Shown here: positions 19,088-24,247 of the stretch, in pieces | Layout of the letters: the number at the start of each line of letters is the position of its first letter | Position numbering within the stretch: position 1 is the first letter of the stretch | Virus record (IMG/VR): IMGVR_UViG_3300042450_000488 | Location: 1 to 24,247 of that record | Reading direction: 5' to 3' (one strand) | Length of the DNA: 24,247 nt | Source: a virus | Notes under the pieces: generated by a model | What the model was told of the DNA's origin: nothing | Database searches by the model: none | What the model saw: the letters and a program-made list of their open reading frames with translations, nothing else | Position numbers and translations under genes: made by a program

Positions 19088-19263
19088 ACTTTACCCTCAA
19101 TGTTAATAGACTCACACTCTTTACAGGTGGCTTCCTCTGGTTCATGATACTCTTTATAGATTACATCTATCATCTCACCGCTTTCGTCATACTCGGCTTC
19201 GTTGTAACTGTTCTCACAGTAAGTAAAGAATTTAGTGTTACCACAATCTAAACACTTAGGCAT
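19084..19263 (-). CDS. Small zinc-ribbon protein
   Basis: 59 residues from ATG 19263 (GAGGAG 7 nt upstream); a start 30 nt earlier would overlap more. CLDC (4-7), Cys16 and CKEC (47-50) make a zinc ribbon around an acidic linker (NEAEYDESGEMIDVIYKEY). Role unknown. Confidence 0.6.
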   Translation of the reverse strand: MPKCLDCGNTKFFTYCENSYNEAEYDESGEMIDVIYKEYHEPEEATCKECESINIEGKV

Positions 19264-19537
19264 TATATTTCTCCTCAATATTTTTACGGTCAATACTTAA
19301 ATTATACGTTAGGCAGTACATATCTGTCAAGGCCTGTAGGTACCCCTGATGATAATCATCTGATTCATCATACTCATCTTCTTCTAATGGGTCCCCGTTT
19401 TTAGCAGCCTCCCATATTTGTTCAGTAATAAGCATTAGATTCTTTAGTTCACCATGCATGATATCAATTAATGGAATAGAGATATCTTCTAATGCCTTAG
19501 TTAAATGGTCAGGTATAAAAGGATACTTATCGCTCAT
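19256..19537 (-). CDS. Hypothetical helical acidic protein
   Basis: 93 residues from ATG 19537 (GGAG 7 nt upstream). Helical: LTKALEDISIPLIDIMHGELKNL as two adjoining helices, then acidic DPLEEDEYDESDDYHQGYLQAL. Overlaps its neighbours by 8 and 11 bp. Confidence 0.58.
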   Translation of the reverse strand: MSDKYPFIPDHLTKALEDISIPLIDIMHGELKNLMLITEQIWEAAKNGDPLEEDEYDESDDYHQGYLQALTDMYCLTYNLSIDRKNIEEKYNA

Positions 19538-19691
19538 TGATATACTCCAAGTAATGATTAGATACGTTGATAGCACCTTCTAAGGCAACTCTATCATTAG
19601 CCCAACGACCAGAGTTTTTAATTGTCTCTAAGTCTTGTTCCATTGATACCTTATGTATGTTTATATACTCAGTTATTGTTTTTAGGTCCAT
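19527..19691 (-). CDS. Hypothetical small protein, leaderless
   Basis: 54 residues, MDLKTITEYINIHKVSMEQD then a helix (ETIKNSGRWANDRVAL). First gene of the operon 19691-16864/17418. No Shine-Dalgarno; full promoter ending six bases before the ATG. Confidence 0.55.
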   Translation of the reverse strand: MDLKTITEYINIHKVSMEQDLETIKNSGRWANDRVALEGAINVSNHYLEYINER

Positions 19692-19694
19692 ATA

Positions 19695-19937
19695 CTAATT
19701 ATAGGGGTTTGAATTGATTTTTACAAGCGGCGTAGGTGTGATACTGGTCACATCACTATGGTGTGAGGCAAAGATAGAACCTGGTAGGACATGTGTGTTT
19801 AATTTAATAATGGCCTGGTGAGGGCACGGACAAATCGGGGTAGCAATATATTCATCTTTCCAATAAGTAGTAAACTCCATAAGAGTATCACACTCAGTAC
19901 AAAGAAACTCATGCTTAGTCCAGTGGTTTGAAAACAT
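19695..19937 (-). CDS. Zinc-finger-like small protein
   Basis: 80 residues; CTEC (13-16) and CPCPH (36-40) make one zinc site in the first half, the rest is Thr/Pro/Ser-rich. Start overlaps the upstream stop (TAATG). Its last codons TAT AAT form the -10 box of the next gene's promoter. Confidence 0.6.
   Translation of the reverse strand: MFSNHWTKHEFLCTECDTLMEFTTYWKDEYIATPICPCPHQAIIKLNTHVLPGSIFASHHSDVTSITPTPLVKINSNPYN
19698..19726 (-). promoter_or_regulatory. Sigma-70-type promoter, leaderless type
   Basis: Minus strand: TTGTAA (19721-19726), 17-bp spacer, TATAAT (19698-19703), six bases, ATG 19691. It lies entirely inside the end of the 19695 gene. Confidence 0.75.
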
Positions 19938-20095
19938 TAGTCAAAGTACCCTTCTGCCCATAGGCCTTGTAAGAATTCGTGAGCGGTAACTAAATAATTA
20001 TGAATAGCAGGATTCTCATCAGCATTGATTAACAGATCAGCAGAGCCAACTCCATAAATCATATTATCTAAATCTTCTTTAGTATAGCCAAGCAT
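19937..20095 (-). CDS. Hypothetical small acidic protein
   Basis: 52 residues (MLGYTKEDLDNMIYG, then HNYLVTAHEFLQGLW). Shine-Dalgarno AAGGAG, 4 nt from the ATG, and a TGTCAG-type promoter. Helical, unknown family. Confidence 0.58.
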   Translation of the reverse strand: MLGYTKEDLDNMIYGVGSADLLINADENPAIHNYLVTAHEFLQGLWAEGYFD

Positions 20096-20125
20096 AATTC
20101 TCCTTGTGGTTTGTGGTATATATTA

Positions 20126-20154
20126 ATTATAGCGCAGGGGTCTGACAAATGCAA
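20126..20154 (-). promoter_or_regulatory. TGTCAG-type promoter 1
   Basis: Minus strand: TTGCAT (20149-20154), TGTCAG (20142-20147), ten bases, TATAAT (20126-20131). Spacer between the two hexamers is 17 bp, so TGTCAG lies just after the -35. Leader about 25 nt with Shine-Dalgarno. Confidence 0.68.
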
Positions 20155-20159
20155 GGTTT

Positions 20160-20218
20160 GGGGAAATGGTTAACTCTATCGTAATTAGAAATTGGGAAAA
20201 ATGTCATCTTACCGTAAT
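20160..20218 (+). repeat. Bipartite repeat copies 5 and 6 in tandem
   Basis: Copy 5: GGGGAAAT (20160-20167), 11 bp, TCGTAAT (20179-20185). Copy 6: TGGGAAAA (20193-20200), 11 bp, CCGTAAT (20212-20218). Period 33 bp, as for the pair at 16721-16780. Just upstream of TGTCAG-type promoter 1. Confidence 0.7.
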
Positions 20219-20264
20219 AAGGTTTGTAAGAAAATGTTATAAAAATATCAATCCCGGGCTCTTG

Positions 20265-20338
20265 CGATCTGTATCGGACTTGAACCGACGACCTCTACCG
20301 TGACAGGGTAGCGCTCTAACCAACTGAGCTAACAGACC
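20265..20338 (-). tRNA. tRNA-Asp (anticodon GUC)
   Basis: 74-nt cloverleaf: acceptor GGTCTGT/ACAGATC, D arm GCTC/GAGC, anticodon stem CTACC/GGTAG with loop CTGTCAC, T arm GTCGG/CCGAT. No CCA encoded. It follows the DUF932 gene and probably shares its transcript. Confidence 0.93.
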
Positions 20339-20344
20339 TAATGG

Positions 20345-20370
20345 TGAGCAGTTTGAAATCATGCTCAGGA
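20345..20370. repeat. Intergenic hairpin repeat copy 1 (AGCAGTTT...TGCTCAGG)
   Basis: AGCAGTTT (20347-20354), 7 bp, TGCTCAGG (20362-20369). TGAGCA/TGCTCA form a six-pair stem. Six T follow on the plus strand (20371-20376), so it may also stop plus-strand transcripts. Lies between the DUF932 stop and tRNA-Asp. Confidence 0.6.
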
Positions 20371-20377
20371 TTTTTTG

Positions 20378-21394
20378 TTAGGCTAACGCCATAACATTTT
20401 GAACAACTTTTAGCAAACGATTTTTTTCTGCGTTGATAGCAGGATCAAATCCACTTGCGCTTGCGAGCATAGATTCGTTATTACCACCACGAGCAGAACG
20501 ATACCAGTCAAGGCGTTCGGTAAGAGCGTTAAACGCACCCCACGCATTACCAGCAATCATTCCATTAAACTCACCAGTGTAAATATCATTGACCATGCCA
20601 ACTTTATTTTCCCACTTTTTGATTGAGCCCTTAGAATCCTTGTCGGGCTTAGGATAAGCAGCAAGAATGATGTCATTGAATGACTTAGCATTGACTTCTT
20701 TTTCGATCATAGCCTTAGCCATGATGTCGAATTCGTCCATATACTTGTTAGCCATGCCAAGAGTTTCACGAGCAATTTGTACTTTGCCGTTAGCAGTTTG
20801 AGTATGGCGAATCTTGAAAGATTGCTTGACACCATTCTTTTTCTTGATTGAACCAAGAGCAAGGTTGAGAGTGTTAGCGCATACAACACGAACTGGCGTG
20901 ATACTTGCTTGAATAGCAATCGAGCCGTCATGTGATGTGTTGATGAGCAAATAAGTTTTAACCTTATCGGCAACACCATTAGGGTCAAGAATTGTTTCAC
21001 GCTCTAGTGCTAACGCACCGAATACGACACGACCACCCTTGATTGAGCCAGCAGTTTCCCAACGACCACCGCCGTCTAGGATATTGTCACCGAATGAGAA
21101 TAGATCCTCATTTTGTAACGGGTGATAACGTTCGCCAACGATACCAAGAATATCGGTTTGAGTGTTATCTGTGGGATTAGTTCGCAAGACATATTGGTAC
21201 GCCTTGTCGCTTGCTAGATGTGCTGGGGTTTCCAAATCCTCAAGACGAACATTCCACCCATTAAGGTTAGCAGCAGCCAACATTTCTGATGTGGTTTTTT
21301 CCTCTGTGAATACAGTACCCAATCCATGCCAAGCGGGTTCACGGAAAGAAGCGAATGAAGCCTTGCCGTTTTGTGTTTCGATGTCATGTGCCAT
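20378..21394 (-). CDS. DUF932 phage/plasmid-type protein
   Basis: 338 residues. Opening MAHDIETQNGKASFASF then REPAWHGLGTVF, then YHPLQNEDLFSFGDNIL, PVRVVCANTLNLAL and AWGAFNALTERLDW are the conserved blocks of DUF932 (TIGR03299-type), found in many phages and plasmids. Biochemical function is not established. Full length for the family. Read from a TGTCAG-type promoter with leader and Shine-Dalgarno (AAAGGA), and followed by tRNA-Asp. Confidence 0.85.
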   Translation of the reverse strand: MAHDIETQNGKASFASFREPAWHGLGTVFTEEKTTSEMLAAANLNGWNVRLEDLETPAHLASDKAYQYVLRTNPTDNTQTDILGIVGERYHPLQNEDLFSFGDNILDGGGRWETAGSIKGGRVVFGALALERETILDPNGVADKVKTYLLINTSHDGSIAIQASITPVRVVCANTLNLALGSIKKKNGVKQSFKIRHTQTANGKVQIARETLGMANKYMDEFDIMAKAMIEKEVNAKSFNDIILAAYPKPDKDSKGSIKKWENKVGMVNDIYTGEFNGMIAGNAWGAFNALTERLDWYRSARGGNNESMLASASGFDPAINAEKNRLLKVVQNVMALA

Positions 21395-21426
21395 GAGTTT
21401 ATTTCCTTTTCTGTTGTTGAATCTTA

Positions 21427-21455
21427 AGTATAGCAGGATAGACTGACAAATACAA
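21427..21455 (-). promoter_or_regulatory. TGTCAG-type promoter 2 (DUF932 gene)
   Basis: Minus strand: TTGTAT (21450-21455), TGTCAG (21443-21448), ten bases, TATACT (21427-21432). Hexamer spacer 17 bp. The leader is about 25 nt. Confidence 0.7.
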
Positions 21456-21495
21456 CCTAGGACAGTTAAGCATGGACAATCTGGACATTTTTCTA

Positions 21496-21511
21496 GGTGA
21501 TCTTAATCACA
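21496..21511. promoter_or_regulatory. CRP-like palindrome
   Basis: GGTGATCTTAATCACA: perfect GTGAT...ATCAC arms and nine of ten consensus CRP/FNR half-site bases (TGTGA-N6-TCACA). It lies 40 bp upstream of the DUF932 promoter's -35, a position suited to activation. A single occurrence, so possibly chance. Confidence 0.35.
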
Positions 21512-21555
21512 GCTTATAAACTTGACAAATCAAAAATGTTTGCCCCGGGATTTGT

Positions 21556-21580
21556 GAAGCAGTTTAAGGACGTGCTCAGG
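21556..21580. repeat. Intergenic hairpin repeat copy 2
   Basis: AGCAGTTT (21558-21565), 7 bp, TGCTCAGG (21573-21580). Stem only four pairs here, so the sequence is kept better than the pairing. Just after the 21599 stop. Confidence 0.6.
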
Positions 21581-21598
21581 TCCATTAGTAGCCCCCTA

Positions 21599-22003
21599 CT
21601 AAATATCTATGCGGTCAATCGTTCCCGAAAGATATGTGATTGGTTCGTCATATGAAATAGAATCAAGATCAAGATCATGAATTGCGTTCATGGCCTCTTC
21701 TAAATTCTTAGCGTTGACTGTCATTGAATATTGAACTGATACTTCTAATTCAAATTCTTGTGTTAATTCAAAACCAGCAATATCGGCAATCTCTTGCGCT
21801 TCTGCTTCATTGATTGAAGCCTCTTCCAATGCGTTCATAGTCCATTTGTGAAGGTCATCCCGTAGTTTTTGTAGGGTGCCTGCTGTGTCATAGTCACGCT
21901 GCGCTAAGCGCTGGGAATGTAGAACTAAATCATTAATTCGCTCCTCTTGCTTAGCGATAGTGGCCTTAAGAAAATCCTCTGTTGCGATTGCTGTTGTATT
22001 CAT
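21599..22003 (-). CDS. Hypothetical coiled-coil protein
   Basis: 134 residues. Residues 10-75 are helical and charged (LKATIAKQEERINDLVLHSQRLAQR), likely a coiled coil; the rest has EFELEVSVQYSMTVNAKNLEEAM and a strand-rich end, resembling the small 'sheet plus helix' domain that also seems present in the 23843 gene (FNTFIDVEAENYDEAI). Three bases after the upstream stop. Unknown role. Confidence 0.62.
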   Translation of the reverse strand: MNTTAIATEDFLKATIAKQEERINDLVLHSQRLAQRDYDTAGTLQKLRDDLHKWTMNALEEASINEAEAQEIADIAGFELTQEFELEVSVQYSMTVNAKNLEEAMNAIHDLDLDSISYDEPITYLSGTIDRIDI

Positions 22004-22006
22004 GGG

Positions 22007-22270
22007 CTATTCCATTTCCTCTGTTAGTTGATTCATTTCTTTCATTGTAGCAATCATGTCTGACATATCTGATTCTGATAAGCAAATAGATGAGACAAGT
22101 GTTGCTGTTAGGGCTGATAGTGAGGCACTATATTTAAATAGTAATTGAGCAAACTCATCATTTTCCATATGCTCATGATTTTTAAAAATAAATTGCGCTA
22201 AACCCATTAGTTCATGATCGAATAGGGCTTCCTCTGTTGCTTCTTTAATTGCTAGCATTGTGCTAATCAT
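22007..22270 (-). CDS. Hypothetical helical protein
   Basis: 87 residues, all-helical, Met- and Glu-rich (KEATEEALFDHELMGLAQFIF; SDMSDMIATMKEMNQLTEEME). Shine-Dalgarno AAAGG. It has no promoter of its own and probably depends on read-through past hairpin repeat copy 3. Confidence 0.6.
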   Translation of the reverse strand: MISTMLAIKEATEEALFDHELMGLAQFIFKNHEHMENDEFAQLLFKYSASLSALTATLVSSICLSESDMSDMIATMKEMNQLTEEME

Positions 22271-22296
22271 TGGGCTACCTTTCTAAAGTTGTGTGT

Positions 22297-22323
22297 TGAG
22301 CAGTTTAGCATGTCATGCTCAGG
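22297..22323. repeat. Intergenic hairpin repeat copy 3
   Basis: AGCAGTTT (22299-22306), 9 bp, TGCTCAGG (22316-22323); TGAGCA/TGCTCA six-pair stem. Between the 22339 stop and the 22270 start. Confidence 0.6.
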
Positions 22324-22338
22324 ACATTATTTAATTGT

Positions 22339-22761
22339 TTATAGGTATTCGGATACTGCGTTGTAGGTTGAGGTATTTACTGTTTCCTCATCTGTCATCT
22401 TTAGAATACGAATTGCGTTTGACAATTCCTTCTTAGACTCACGATAAGTGCTGGCATGAATATACTCGAACTCACGCTCAGGCTCTACTGGCATATCGCT
22501 TTCTTTAACTGTTAAGTCAAAGTCAACATTGAGTGTGTTGTTGTATGAGCGATAGTTAGTGCGAAGGTTAAAAGACTTCTTTACATTTGCCATAGCAAAC
22601 TCAAAGACTTCTGCTTTCCACTTTTCTACTGCTTTGTCATACTTTGCTTCATTAACTGCTTGTGTTGCGTAGTCTGCTTCTAACTTAGCAAGAGAGGCTT
22701 CTAGTGCTGTGATGATTTTAAGTGTTGGTACTTTTACATTTATTGCTTTGTTTCTAGCCAT
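22339..22761 (-). CDS. Hypothetical protein
   Basis: 140 residues. Basic start (MARNKAINVKVPTLK), long helix (ITALEASLAKLEADYATQ), then FNLRTNYRSYNNTLNVDFDLTV and a helical end. TGTCAG-type promoter with leader. Family not recognised. Confidence 0.62.
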   Translation of the reverse strand: MARNKAINVKVPTLKIITALEASLAKLEADYATQAVNEAKYDKAVEKWKAEVFEFAMANVKKSFNLRTNYRSYNNTLNVDFDLTVKESDMPVEPEREFEYIHASTYRESKKELSNAIRILKMTDEETVNTSTYNAVSEYL

Positions 22762-22793
22762 GTGTTTCTCGTTTCTGTTTGTGGTGTATTTAT

Positions 22794-22815
22794 ATTATAG
22801 GGGGTTGGTCTGACA
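22794..22815 (-). promoter_or_regulatory. TGTCAG-type promoter 3
   Basis: Minus strand: TGTCAG (22810-22815), ten bases, TATAAT (22794-22799). The -35 position (ACCAAA) is poor, so TGTCAG may matter most here. Confidence 0.65.
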
Positions 22816-22821
22816 TTTTGG

Positions 22822-22846
22822 TGAGCCTTTTGGTATCTTGCTCAGG
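22822..22846. repeat. Intergenic hairpin repeat copy 4 (degenerate left arm)
   Basis: TGAGCCTTTT then TGCTCAGG (22839-22846); a five-pair stem TGAGC/GCTCA is kept. Confidence 0.5.
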
Positions 22847-22868
22847 ATAGTTCACGCCACTTATTTAT

Positions 22869-22889
22869 AGTGCCTGTACGCTAGGCACT
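22869..22889 (-). terminator. Hairpin after the 22901 gene, possible terminator
   Basis: AGTGCCT (22869-22875) and AGGCACT (22883-22889) form a perfect seven-pair stem with a 7-nt loop, eleven bases after the stop. No T run follows, as in many actinobacterial terminators, so activity is uncertain. Confidence 0.5.
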
Positions 22890-22900
22890 TAGTAATTAGA

Positions 22901-23065
22901 TTACTTTGCTGTCCAAGTTGTGTAACGGGTTGTGCCATTTACATCTAACTTTACTCGGACATTACCATTTGCTTGTGGGTCAATGGATACAATCGTTCCT
23001 GTAACCTTTGACTTTTGAGTTGTGTAGGTGTCGCCTACATTGTAGAGAGCAGTTGCTACTGTCAT
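22901..23065 (-). CDS. Small beta-rich (SH3-like) protein
   Basis: 54 residues: ALYNVGDTYTTQKSKVTGTI then IDPQANGNVRVKLDVNGTTRYTTW, alternating strands with Gly/Asn turns, suggestive of a small barrel. Shine-Dalgarno AAAAGGA. Two promoters lie upstream (23099 and 23179). Unknown role. Confidence 0.6.
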   Translation of the reverse strand: MTVATALYNVGDTYTTQKSKVTGTIVSIDPQANGNVRVKLDVNGTTRYTTWTAK

Positions 23066-23098
23066 TTTGTTTTCCTTTTCTGTTTGGTTGATATTTTA

Positions 23099-23128
23099 AG
23101 TATAACATTTCCTACTGACATTTATCAA
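23099..23128 (-). promoter_or_regulatory. TGTCAG-type promoter 4
   Basis: Minus strand: TTGATA (23123-23128), TGTCAG (23115-23120), ten bases, TATACT (23099-23104); hexamer spacer 18 bp. Leader about 28 nt. Confidence 0.68.
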
Positions 23129-23178
23129 ATTATTACCTAATAATCTCAATATATGGAATTGTTATTTGGTTATACCTA

Positions 23179-23207
23179 AGTATGACAGAAAATCTAGGAA
23201 ATGTCAA
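23179..23207 (-). promoter_or_regulatory. Upstream sigma-70-type promoter
   Basis: Minus strand: consensus TTGACA (23202-23207), 17-bp spacer ending TGT, CATACT (23179-23184). It would give a leader of about 105 nt for the 23065 gene and overlaps a bipartite repeat copy, whose occupation would block it. Confidence 0.6.
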
Positions 23208-23220
23208 TTCGTATCGTAAA
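23195..23220 (+). repeat. Bipartite repeat copy 7 (degenerate)
   Basis: TAGGAAAT (23195-23202), 11 bp, TCGTAAA (23214-23220). Less exact than the others but the spacing is kept. Confidence 0.45.
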
Positions 23221-23283
23221 TCGGGGAAGTGATAAATCTCACACTTAATAGGTTTGACAATCATTGGGGTTGGGGGGCCCGGG

Positions 23284-23297
23284 CCTGCTTTCGCAGG
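23284..23297 (-). terminator. Hairpin after the 23308 gene, possible terminator
   Basis: Minus strand CCTGC-GAAA-GCAGG, a stable five-pair stem with a GNRA loop, ten bases after the stop, followed by C-rich sequence and no T run. Termination is plausible but not certain. Confidence 0.45.
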
Positions 23298-23307
23298 GTA
23301 TAGCTAA

Positions 23308-23550
23308 TTACTCATCATCCTCAACATAAACATATAGCGAAATTAAATCGTCATGTTTGAAATTAACAATATCTTTTTCACCAAACTCATCAATAAATTC
23401 AATTTGGTAATCATCTCCGTTATTAGTATCATTAACTCCAATAACTTCAACAACATCATCCTCAACGCCAATTAAATCATTAAGCATTAGTTGCCCAGGC
23501 GTTAGACGATCAGCAAAAATTAATTCCATAGGTTTCATTGTAGCATTCAT
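23308..23550 (-). CDS. Hypothetical acidic protein
   Basis: 80 residues from ATG 23550 (GAGGA 6 nt upstream). Strand-rich: PMELIFADRLTPGQLMLND, DVVEVIGVNDTNNGDDYQIEF, then an acidic end. The layout recalls a small SH3- or Hint-like barrel. One base after the upstream stop. Unknown family. Confidence 0.6.
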   Translation of the reverse strand: MNATMKPMELIFADRLTPGQLMLNDLIGVEDDVVEVIGVNDTNNGDDYQIEFIDEFGEKDIVNFKHDDLISLYVYVEDDE

Positions 23551-23551
23551 T

Positions 23552-23839
23552 TTATTCCTCATCTACTGGATCAATAAACCAATTAAGGTGGTGTTGTTCA
23601 ATAATAGCCCATGCTGGTGCTTGAGTCAATCCACGCCAGCGTATCTGAAAGTCACCAACCATAGGCATATCAATTACACGCTCATAGTCCTCATCATATG
23701 CAGCATCTATTGCTTCAATACAAGGGGCAACCATTTCAACGGGTACTGGTGGATAATGATTACCCTGTAAGTGATAACGCAATTGCGTTTCTAAGTCTAA
23801 GGTTGTGTCTGCTAATCCAATTGCTGTTACTGATCCCAT
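23552..23839 (-). CDS. Hypothetical protein of a common actinophage family
   Basis: 95 residues. LQGNHYPPVPVEMV, APCIEAIDAAYDEDYERVIDMP and TQAPAWAIIEQHHLNWFI are blocks I associate with a frequent small protein of actinophages (the 'YPPVP' and 'HHL' motifs), function unknown. Shine-Dalgarno GAGG. Gap of three bases from the upstream gene. Confidence 0.65.
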   Translation of the reverse strand: MGSVTAIGLADTTLDLETQLRYHLQGNHYPPVPVEMVAPCIEAIDAAYDEDYERVIDMPMVGDFQIRWRGLTQAPAWAIIEQHHLNWFIDPVDEE

Positions 23840-23842
23840 TAT

Positions 23843-24010
23843 TTATACCTCTACGCCTTCATTGTTGTAAATAGTTAATTCTTTTATGTCTGCAACATAA
23901 ACATTATCTTTATCTATTCCATATTTTAATTGGAATTGAAAAACATCAATAGCCTCATCATAGTTTTCTGCTTCTACATCTATGAAAGTGTTAAACTCAA
24001 ATCTTGCCAT
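23843..24010 (-). CDS. Hypothetical small acidic protein
   Basis: 55 residues, MARFEFNTFIDVEAENYDEA then IDVFQFQLKYGI: strand, helix, strand, resembling the end of the 21599 product. Start overlaps the upstream stop (TAATG). Confidence 0.58.
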   Translation of the reverse strand: MARFEFNTFIDVEAENYDEAIDVFQFQLKYGIDKDNVYVADIKELTIYNNEGVEV

Positions 24011-24219
24011 TACTTTACTCCTACTGTTCCGTTGCGGTGAAAGGTCTTAGTGAACATCTTACCCGTTGGGTCTGACAAGTTATAGGTAGCGTATTCCTTA
24101 GCAGTGCCATGATCAACGCATAGATTCCAAGCATTTACAATTTCCAAGAGGTCTGCTACCTTTAAGGTATTGACCAATTCTCCGTCATACGAAGTGGTGA
24201 GTGAGTAGTTATATTCCAT
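24010..24219 (-). CDS. Hypothetical small protein
   Basis: 69 residues, MEYNYSLTTSYDGELVNTLK then a helix (VADLLEIVNAWNLCVD) and a beta-turn end (KMFTKTFHRNGTVGVK). Shine-Dalgarno GAAGGAA. Start overlaps an upstream stop (TAATG). Unknown family. Confidence 0.6.
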   Translation of the reverse strand: MEYNYSLTTSYDGELVNTLKVADLLEIVNAWNLCVDHGTAKEYATYNLSDPTGKMFTKTFHRNGTVGVK

Positions 24220-24247
24220 TAGTTTCCTTCTTTCGTAGTTGATATTT
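24219..24247 (-). CDS. C-terminal end of a further minus-strand gene (partial)
   Basis: The frame ending in ISTTKEGN and TAA at 24219-24221 runs off the window edge and overlaps the next ATG by one base, as at many junctions here. Only eight codons are visible. Confidence 0.35.

Overview
The window reads as part of an AT-rich tailed bacteriophage genome. It starts inside a lytic enzyme gene and ends inside a run of small early-type genes. The host is most likely a low-GC actinobacterium: the window encodes a WhiB-type iron-sulphur regulator and a DUF7455-like zinc protein, both typical of actinobacteria and their phages, and many genes appear to be expressed from leaderless transcripts, which are common in that phylum. 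The exact host cannot be told from the sequence.

Layout. (1) 1-5517, plus strand: the end of a CHAP-domain endolysin, then tightly packed small genes including DUF2061 and XapX membrane proteins, an FmdB zinc ribbon, a staphylococcal-nuclease-like enzyme, a thioredoxin, WhiB and a holin-like protein, closed by a good rho-independent terminator at 5534-5562. (2) 5564-10436: a surface-sugar block with five overlapping minus-strand genes (GT-B glycosyltransferase, sugar nucleotidyltransferase, GT2 glycosyltransferase, FkbM methyltransferase, CgeB-like glycosyltransferase) and a divergent Stealth-like gene, all fired from one short intergenic region. (3) 10438-16129, minus strand: four tRNAs (Arg-UCU, Met/Ile2-CAU, Asn-GUU, Gly-UCC), an eight-gene operon with a PD-(D/E)XK nuclease and a HAD phosphatase, a glutathione-peroxidase-like protein, a second nucleotidyltransferase and several tiny zinc-binding proteins. 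(4) 16130-16863: the only large non-coding block, with three perfect DnaA boxes and several repeat families; it is the best candidate for a replication origin or control region. (5) 16864-24247, minus strand: about twenty small, mostly unknown and often acidic genes, a tRNA-Asp and a DUF932 protein, in operons joined by ATGA or TAATG overlaps.

The most striking signals are regulatory. Nine genes have a -10 hexamer 6-7 nt before the ATG, so their mRNAs should begin at the start codon. Four genes of region 5 share a second promoter type, TGTCAG-N10-TATA(A/C)T, with normal Shine-Dalgarno leaders. A bipartite repeat close to GGGGAAAA-N11-TCGTAAT recurs in three separate intergenic regions (16.1-16.8 kb, 20.16-20.22 kb, 23.2 kb). 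A third repeat, AGCAGTTT...TGCTCAGG, follows stop codons between 20.3 and 22.9 kb. Together these suggest a phage with a defined set of promoter classes and dispersed protein-binding sites around a DnaA-box-bearing control region. All functional statements rest on reading motifs and family likeness by eye; no database search was possible.
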